Below are positions 13,996 through 18,388 of a DNA stretch of 18,388 nt, one piece after another. The notes below the pieces were generated by a model. The model was not told the origin of the DNA. It ran no database searches and saw nothing but the letters and a program-made list of their open reading frames with translations. Origin of the DNA: Campylobacterales bacterium (GTDB taxonomy: Bacteria > Campylobacterota > Campylobacteria > Campylobacterales > Hydrogenimonadaceae). The position numbers and the translations under genes were made by a program. Numbering within the stretch: position 1 is the first letter of the stretch; each line of letters starts with the position of its first letter. The DNA is taken from positions 1-18,388 of the forward strand of contig JAMONQ010000029.1 in assembly GCA_027065635.1 (NCBI GenBank), written 5' to 3'.

Positions 13996-15045
13996 ATGCC
14001 AGATAGCAAAAAGAGTAGAAAAAAGATTCTGGTAGTCGATGATTCGGCAGTGATTCGGCGCTATTTGATCTCTCTGTTTCAAAAGCACGGATATAGTGTC
14101 GATTTTGCGAAGAACGGTCGGGAGGCTCTGCAAAAACTGAAGCAGGAGCGTTTCTCCTTGGTAACGCTGGATATCGAAATGCCAGTGCTCGACGGCATCG
14201 AGACTCTCCGTGCGATAATGGAGGAGAGACCTACTCGTGTATTGATGATAAGTTCCTATGTAAAGGACAACAGCGATCTCACTCTCGAAGCACTCAAACT
14301 CGGCGCTATCGACTATATTCCCAAGCCTAAAAGCTCATTGGAGATCGCGAAAGTTTCCGATGAGATCATACGCAAAGTCGAAACGGCGCTGAACGTTTTG
14401 CCCAGGTTTTTGCAAAACAGAGAGATAGACTTTAAAAGTCTCGATCGAACGGTAGAAGAGAATATAGAGATGGGGTTTGTACTCATAGGCGCTTCTACCG
14501 GCGGTCCGCGTCTTATCGAGCAGATATGCAAAGCTCTTCCGGAAGGGTATCCTCACTCAGTCTGTGTGGTTCAGCATATGCCTGCGGAGTTTACCGGCAA
14601 TTTCGCCAGAAGGCTCAATGCACTCTCTTCGGTAGAAGTGGTGGAAGCTTCCGAGGGGATGGCCCTGCAAAGAGGGCGCGTGATCATCGCAAAAGGCGGA
14701 AAGCATCTGCATTTTCGCAAAAAACTGAAGCAGTATGTCGTAACGTTGAAGAGTAATTTGCAGGAGAGATACTTTGTACCATCTGTCGATGAGATGTTTT
14801 TTAGTGCGGCGGATGTTTTGCCGACGGCGGAGATTTTGGCTATCGAGTTGACCGGTATCGGTGACGACGGTGCTGACGGTATGGTAAAATTACGCAATAA
14901 AGGTGCCTATACGATAGCGGAGAGTGAAAAGACGGCAGTCGTTTACGGTATGCCGAAAGAGGCTGCGCTTCGCGGAGGTGCCGACAGGGTTTTGGACTTT
15001 GGGGATATTGTAAAAGAGATCCTTGCTTATGGAAAGACAGGTTAA
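13996..15045 (+). CDS. cheB: CheB receptor methylesterase / glutamine deamidase with receiver domain
   Basis: The 349-residue protein has the full two-domain CheB layout. The N-terminal receiver domain (about 10-128) has acidic Asp15 and Asp16, phospho-acceptor Asp59 (TLDIEMPVLDG), Ser86 and Lys110. The C-terminal methylesterase domain (about 158-345) has the triad Ser167 (IGASTGGP), His194 (QHMP) and Asp291 (GIGDDGADGM). It removes methyl groups from receptor glutamates, activated by phosphorylation from CheA. Some Campylobacterota, such as Campylobacter jejuni, have a CheB lacking the receiver, so the intact version here is notable. It starts four bases after the CheW-protein stop, with AGGA (13985-13988) as ribosome binding site, and overlaps cheR by 17 bases. 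Confidence 0.96.
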   Translation: MPDSKKSRKKILVVDDSAVIRRYLISLFQKHGYSVDFAKNGREALQKLKQERFSLVTLDIEMPVLDGIETLRAIMEERPTRVLMISSYVKDNSDLTLEALKLGAIDYIPKPKSSLEIAKVSDEIIRKVETALNVLPRFLQNREIDFKSLDRTVEENIEMGFVLIGASTGGPRLIEQICKALPEGYPHSVCVVQHMPAEFTGNFARRLNALSSVEVVEASEGMALQRGRVIIAKGGKHLHFRKKLKQYVVTLKSNLQERYFVPSVDEMFFSAADVLPTAEILAIELTGIGDDGADGMVKLRNKGAYTIAESEKTAVVYGMPKEAALRGGADRVLDFGDIVKEILAYGKTG

Positions 15046-15856
15046 TTTGACTACGGATCAGCTAAGAAGATTGGCCAACTTTTTGCAAAAGAGTTGCGGA
15101 ATCTTTCTCGACGACAAAAAGTTGACCAGATTTCAAAGAAAGATCGAAACGATTGTTCACGAGTATGAAAGCGGAGACTTCAACCGCTTCTATCACAGGC
15201 TCAGGTTTGCCGGTGACAAGGAGCTCGTCCAGGCTCTGATCAATGCCGTAACTATAAATGAGACCTACTTTTGGCGCGAGCATGAGCAGTTTCGGATTTT
15301 GGTAGAAGAGATACTGCCGTCGATGGTAGATCAAAACAGGTTACGTCATATCAGAATACTTGTGCTGCCTTGTGCGAGTGGAGAAGAGGTATACTCGATC
15401 ATGCTCGCCATTCTGGATAAAAAAGGGCTTTTGGAGAGGCTCAATATCGAGTTGATCGGTGTAGATATAGACACGGATATGATAAAGATGGCCAAAAGGG
15501 CCTGCTATTCGCAAAGGAGCGTGTCGAAACTGCCGAAGCACCTTGTCGACAGCTACTTCACGAAGGATAAGGGTAGTTACTGCTTTGACAAGGAGCTCGT
15601 TTCTCTTGTCCAGTTTTTTCAAGTCAATATTTTCGAAGAGAATCTAAAAAGCAGACTTGGAGAGTTTGATATTATCTTTTCAAGGAACATGCTTATATAC
15701 TTCAACAAAGAGGATAAGAGACGCTCGCTTGAGCGGTTCCATTCACTTTTGAAAAGCGGCGGATACCTCTTTCTTGGACATGCCGATGCAGGTATGCTTG
15801 ACAGATCGATGTTTGAGCCGTATGTATCGGGATTTCAAGTCTATCGCAGAAACTGA
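15029..15856 (+). CDS. cheR: CheR chemoreceptor glutamate methyltransferase
   Basis: The 275-residue protein transfers methyl groups from S-adenosylmethionine to receptor glutamates. The N-terminal helical domain (about 1-70) is followed by TINETYFWRE (75-84), the version here of the CheR 'TTN.T.FFRE' motif. The SAM-binding loop is LPCASGEEVYSI (113-124). The acidic pair Asp146/Asp148 lies in IGVDID, and FSRNMLIYF (217-225) and GGYLFLGHAD follow. No C-terminal TPR or pentapeptide-binding extension is seen beyond the catalytic domain. The start ATG 15029 lies inside cheB and is preceded by AAAGAGA, so translation is probably coupled. An in-frame TTG at 15023 is less likely. It ends the four-gene operon; the 132 bases after it hold no gene and no clear terminator. 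Confidence 0.95.
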   Translation: MERQVNLTTDQLRRLANFLQKSCGIFLDDKKLTRFQRKIETIVHEYESGDFNRFYHRLRFAGDKELVQALINAVTINETYFWREHEQFRILVEEILPSMVDQNRLRHIRILVLPCASGEEVYSIMLAILDKKGLLERLNIELIGVDIDTDMIKMAKRACYSQRSVSKLPKHLVDSYFTKDKGSYCFDKELVSLVQFFQVNIFEENLKSRLGEFDIIFSRNMLIYFNKEDKRRSLERFHSLLKSGGYLFLGHADAGMLDRSMFEPYVSGFQVYRRN

Positions 15857-15988
15857 TCCGCTTCAGCTCTTTCTTCTTTACGGGCGACTTTTTCATTTTC
15901 CACTGTGTCCAAAAGCGATACGATCGGAGCTAGCCGTCGGCGGAGTCGAGAGTGGAAGAAATATTCGGATTTGTGTTGTCTGAGAGTA

Positions 15989-16075
15989 TGGTGCGGACGA
16001 GAGGACTTGAACCTCCACGGGCAAATGCCCACTAGAACCTGAATCTAGCGCGTCTACCAATTCCGCCACGTCCGC
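15989..16075 (-). tRNA. tRNA-Leu (anticodon CAG)
   Basis: Read on the minus strand, the 87-base sequence begins GCGGACG and ends CGTCCGC-A-CCA, a perfect seven-pair acceptor stem with encoded CCA. The anticodon stem CTAGA/TCTAG encloses TTCAGGT, giving anticodon CAG for CUG codons. A long variable arm (TGGGC-ATT-TGCCCG region) is typical of leucine tRNAs, and GGTTCAAGTCC forms the T arm. It lies between cheR and hisD and is transcribed against both. Confidence 0.96.
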
Positions 16076-16090
16076 GAGAATGGGAATGAA

Positions 16091-16096
16091 AGTATA
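16091..16096 (-). promoter_or_regulatory. -10 box for tRNA-Leu
   Basis: AGTATA on the plus strand reads TATACT on the minus strand, 16 bases before the mature 5' end, which would give a short precursor leader. It lies inside an imperfect inverted repeat, AGTATAC/GCATACT (16091-16108). Confidence 0.4.
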
Positions 16097-16124
16097 CAAA
16101 AGCATACTTAAATAATAGTTTAAA

Positions 16125-16130
16125 TACAAT
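16125..16130 (+). promoter_or_regulatory. -10 box for hisD
   Basis: TACAAT lies 30 bases before the hisD ATG in A/T-rich sequence. No convincing -35 box is present. It is divergent from the tRNA promoter. Confidence 0.45.
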
Positions 16131-16159
16131 TATGGCAAGAAGAAGCGAAAGGGAGGCAG

Positions 16160-17449
16160 ATGGTTGTACTTGAAAGCTGTGAGAGCGGATTCGAGCAGAA
16201 GTTTGAAGAGTTGCTCGGGCGAGGAGCTATGGATATGGAGCATGTCTCCTCGATCGTCGGCGGAATCATCAAGGCGATTCGTACGGAAGGAAACGTCGCT
16301 CTAAAAAGAGATATCTCCAGGTTCGACGGCTGGGAGCCGGCGTCAGACTCCGATCTGCAGGTGGATATCGAAGAGATGGAGGCGGCATACAAGGCTCTCG
16401 ATAAAGATTTGAAAGAGGCTTTGCACCTCGCCTACGACAGAATCAAGAGCTATCATGAGAAGCAGATGCCAAAAAGCTGGATCGATTTCGATGACGCCGG
16501 AAACATACTCGGCCAGAAAGTGGTACCGGTAGATAGAGCAGGGCTATACATTCCGGGCGGCAAGGCGGCATATCCAAGTTCACTGCTTATGAACGCAGTT
16601 CCAGCTATCGTAGCCGGAGTGGAAGAGATAGTGGTCGCTTCTCCCGCGCCGGAAAACCAGATGAACCACCTTCTTCTTGCCGCCGCCCATCTTTGCGGTA
16701 TAAAGAAAATGTTCAAGGTCGGAGGTGCCAGTGCGATAGCCGCGATGGCATACGGTACGCAGACTATACCCAAAGTCGACGTAATAACCGGGCCGGGCAA
16801 TATTTTCGTAGCTACAGCGAAGAAGATGGTTTACGGAGATGTGAATATCGATATGATAGCAGGTCCCAGCGAGATAGGAATTTTGGCCGACGAGACGGCG
16901 ATACCGGAGTATCTGGCGATAGATCTGCTCTCTCAGGCCGAACATGACGAGATGGCCAGTTCGATACTCATTACCCCTTCGCCCAAGCTCGCAGAAGCGG
17001 TCAGAGAGACCCTTTATATCGAACTCGGCAAGCTCGATAGAGAGATAATAGCCAGAAAGTCGATCGAGGAGCGCGGGGCGATCATTGTAACCGAAGATAT
17101 GGAAGAGGCGGTAGGCTTGATGAACCGTATAGCACCGGAGCACCTTGAAGTCGTTACGGCCAATCCCTTTGAGCTTCTGCCGAAGATAAAGCATGCCGGT
17201 GCGATTTTTCTCGGCCCCTTTACGCCGGAGCCGATCGGCGACTATATGGCCGGTCCGAACCATACCCTGCCTACAGGCGGTACGGCGAGGTTCTACTCAC
17301 CGCTCAGTACGGAGAATTTTATAAAAAAATCCTCCATTATCGCCATGAGCGAGGAGGGGATAAACGCCATCGGGGAAGCGTGTGCGCTTCTTGCGAAAAC
17401 CGAAGGGTTGACGGCTCATGAGAAGTCTGTAAAAGTCAGGCTTAAATAG
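16160..17449 (+). CDS. hisD: Histidinol dehydrogenase
   Basis: The 429-residue enzyme carries out the last two steps of histidine synthesis, oxidising L-histidinol to histidine with two NAD+. Motifs are nearly textbook: VPVDRAGLYIPGGKAAYPS (122-140), TGPGN and DMIAGPSEI, zinc ligands Gln259 and His262 in SQAEHD, catalytic Glu327-His328 in APEHLEV, Asp361 in GDYMAGPNHTLPT, His368, and the C-terminal zinc ligand His420 in LTAHEKSV. Length and numbering match the E. coli enzyme within one residue. GGGAGG (16151-16156) precedes the ATG closely. No other his gene adjoins it, so the pathway is scattered, as is common in this phylum. The FIST gene follows after 39 bases and may be cotranscribed. Confidence 0.97.
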   Translation: MVVLESCESGFEQKFEELLGRGAMDMEHVSSIVGGIIKAIRTEGNVALKRDISRFDGWEPASDSDLQVDIEEMEAAYKALDKDLKEALHLAYDRIKSYHEKQMPKSWIDFDDAGNILGQKVVPVDRAGLYIPGGKAAYPSSLLMNAVPAIVAGVEEIVVASPAPENQMNHLLLAAAHLCGIKKMFKVGGASAIAAMAYGTQTIPKVDVITGPGNIFVATAKKMVYGDVNIDMIAGPSEIGILADETAIPEYLAIDLLSQAEHDEMASSILITPSPKLAEAVRETLYIELGKLDREIIARKSIEERGAIIVTEDMEEAVGLMNRIAPEHLEVVTANPFELLPKIKHAGAIFLGPFTPEPIGDYMAGPNHTLPTGGTARFYSPLSTENFIKKSSIIAMSEEGINAIGEACALLAKTEGLTAHEKSVKVRLK

Positions 17450-17488
17450 AGCCGCTGCAAGGCCTGTCTGGCCGGAGAGGTATGGTAG

Positions 17489-18388
17489 ATGCGACATTGG
17501 AGTTTTGTATATGAAGATGATGCCGGTCTCGCAAGGTTTGTAGAAGAGAATCGCCTGAAAGAGAGTGATGCGCTTTTGGTCCAGGTAAATTACGGATCGA
17601 ACCTAAAAGATGACGCCCATAAGGTATACCGGAGTCTGAAAAAACATCTGCCAAAAGCGGTGATCGCCGGAGCCGGCAGTGTCTCCCAGCATATTGACGG
17701 CAGTTTCGTTCAGGGAAAAACGGTTCTGGGTTTTACCTCTTTCAAAAAGAGCGGATTGAGCCAGGCGGTATACAGTTTTGAGGATTTTCATCATTGTGAC
17801 TGCGACTTGCTTAAAGAGAGGATCAGATCCGGTCTGAAACCCGATACAAAAGGGGTGTTGCTCTTTGCAAATACGCTTGAAGCCGATCTGGAGAGTGTAG
17901 TCGACTCTTTAAACGAAGTGTTGGGAGATATTCCGATATTCGGAGGTATCGCGTCCTTTAGCAAAGAGTATGACACCTTTATGATCTTCTCTAATGAGGG
18001 AGTCCATGAGGAGGAGGCTTTCGTAGCCGTATTTTTAAACGGTGAGGATCTTGTCGTATCGACACAAACCTATTTCGAGTGGGATCCAATAGGAAGAGAG
18101 TACATCGTCACCGATGCCGACGGCAGATATATATCGAGACTCGATGACAAGCCGGTAAAAGAGGTCTACGAAAAGTATTTCGGCAAGATAAGCGACGAAG
18201 AGTTTTTACAGATCACTATGGCGCATCCTCTTATCAAGTGTGACAGCAGAGATAGAAAGGTTGCCAGAGCGTTGATCAGGCTCGATGAAAAGAGGAGAGG
18301 CTTTTTTACGGGGAAGTTCGAGAAGGGCGAGAGAGTACAGATAGGCTTCGGTCACTACAGACGCATGATCGAGCGCTACGAAAAGATT
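17489..18388 (+). CDS. FIST-domain sensory protein, 5' part
   Basis: The frame is open from ATG 17489 to the window end (300 residues so far). The ATG is preceded by AGAGG (17476-17480) at eight bases. The sequence has the alpha/beta pattern of the FIST N domain: DALLVQVNYGS (about 27-37), VIAGAGSVSQHIDGSF (58-73), KGVLLFANTLEADLESV, and DIPIFGGIASFS about 50 residues later. The FIST C domain begins near RDRKVARALIRLD and FEKGERVQIGFGHY. FIST domains are ligand-sensing modules, thought to bind amino acids or similar small molecules, and are often fused to kinase, GGDEF or MCP output domains. Any output domain would lie past the window end. There is no membrane segment so far, so it is cytoplasmic. 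It may be cotranscribed with hisD. Its closeness to the receptor-like operon without a sensor domain is suggestive but unproven. Confidence 0.75.
   Translation, partial: MRHWSFVYEDDAGLARFVEENRLKESDALLVQVNYGSNLKDDAHKVYRSLKKHLPKAVIAGAGSVSQHIDGSFVQGKTVLGFTSFKKSGLSQAVYSFEDFHHCDCDLLKERIRSGLKPDTKGVLLFANTLEADLESVVDSLNEVLGDIPIFGGIASFSKEYDTFMIFSNEGVHEEEAFVAVFLNGEDLVVSTQTYFEWDPIGREYIVTDADGRYISRLDDKPVKEVYEKYFGKISDEEFLQITMAHPLIKCDSRDRKVARALIRLDEKRRGFFTGKFEKGERVQIGFGHYRRMIERYEKI

Noticed and set aside
10729..15856. Hidden cheA or cheY in the chemosensory operon
   Set aside because: I looked for HPt, ATPase (N, G1, G2 boxes) and stand-alone receiver sequences; the only receiver is the N-terminal part of CheB.
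15857..15988. Structured RNA or terminator after cheR (CCACT at 15900-15904 against AGTGG at 15951-15955)
   Set aside because: Five base pairs across 46 bases is weak, and the T-run at about 15889 lies before, not after, the stem.
15989..16075. tRNA-Leu as attachment site of an integrated element
   Set aside because: No integrase, no repeated 3' tRNA fragment in the window, and housekeeping genes on both sides.
15893..16129. Short minus-strand open frame with 'ADVAELVDALDSGSSG' sequence
   Set aside because: It runs through the tRNA-Leu gene; this is a familiar false translation of tRNA genes.
16580..17263. 227-codon open frame on the minus strand
   Set aside because: It is the mirror of hisD, whose catalytic motifs are intact.
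1..18388. CRISPR array, insertion sequence or prophage
   Set aside because: No regularly spaced repeats, transposase or phage-like genes were seen on either strand.

Overview
ORGANISM. The window looks like the chromosome of a Campylobacterota (epsilonproteobacterial) bacterium of moderate GC content. The clues are a PEB4/CBF2-like periplasmic parvulin next to a class II fructose-bisphosphate aldolase, a gamma-alpha-beta oxaloacetate decarboxylase cluster, A/T-rich promoters with good -10 boxes but no clear -35, dense gene packing, and AAGGA-type ribosome binding sites. The genus cannot be fixed from sequence alone. No insertion sequence, phage gene or CRISPR array is visible. LAYOUT. (1) 1-1041: the 3' end of a host-attachment/baeRF-like gene, convergent with nth (endonuclease III). 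(2) 1138-4713: yebC, then a tight run of parvulin, class II aldolase and a PLP enzyme of the ACC deaminase/D-cysteine desulfhydrase family, which overlaps the aldolase and starts at TTG. (3) 4814-8224: oadG-oadA-oadB, a biotin-dependent, sodium-translocating decarboxylase. Its alpha subunit has a divergent carboxyltransferase domain and an internal start with its own ribosome binding site in front of the biotin-carrier domain. (4) 8275-9309: an AI-2E-family permease, convergent with an unassigned, probably outer-membrane, protein (9343-10284). (5) 10285-10728: a 444-base non-coding divergent region with repeats and promoter-like sites. (6) 10729-15856: a four-gene chemosensory operon. (7) 15989-16075: tRNA-Leu(CAG) on the minus strand. 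(8) 16160-18388: hisD and the start of a FIST-domain sensor gene that runs off the window. HOW THE GENES WORK TOGETHER. The most unusual block is the chemosensory operon. Its first product is a soluble protein with no membrane segment and no ligand-binding domain, made almost entirely of two tandem MCP signalling hairpins whose tips lie exactly 300 residues apart. Next come a protein of three consecutive CheW domains, a CheB with an intact receiver domain, and CheR. The genes overlap or nearly touch, and no CheA kinase is present. The set reads as an adaptation and scaffold module: CheR and CheB would methylate and demethylate the tandem receptor, and the triple CheW would connect it to an array whose kinase is encoded elsewhere. 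A second theme is C3/C4 metabolism: the oad cluster couples oxaloacetate or pyruvate carboxyl chemistry to a sodium gradient, next to the aldolase of gluconeogenesis and glycolysis. All functional statements are based on motifs read by eye; no database search was possible.
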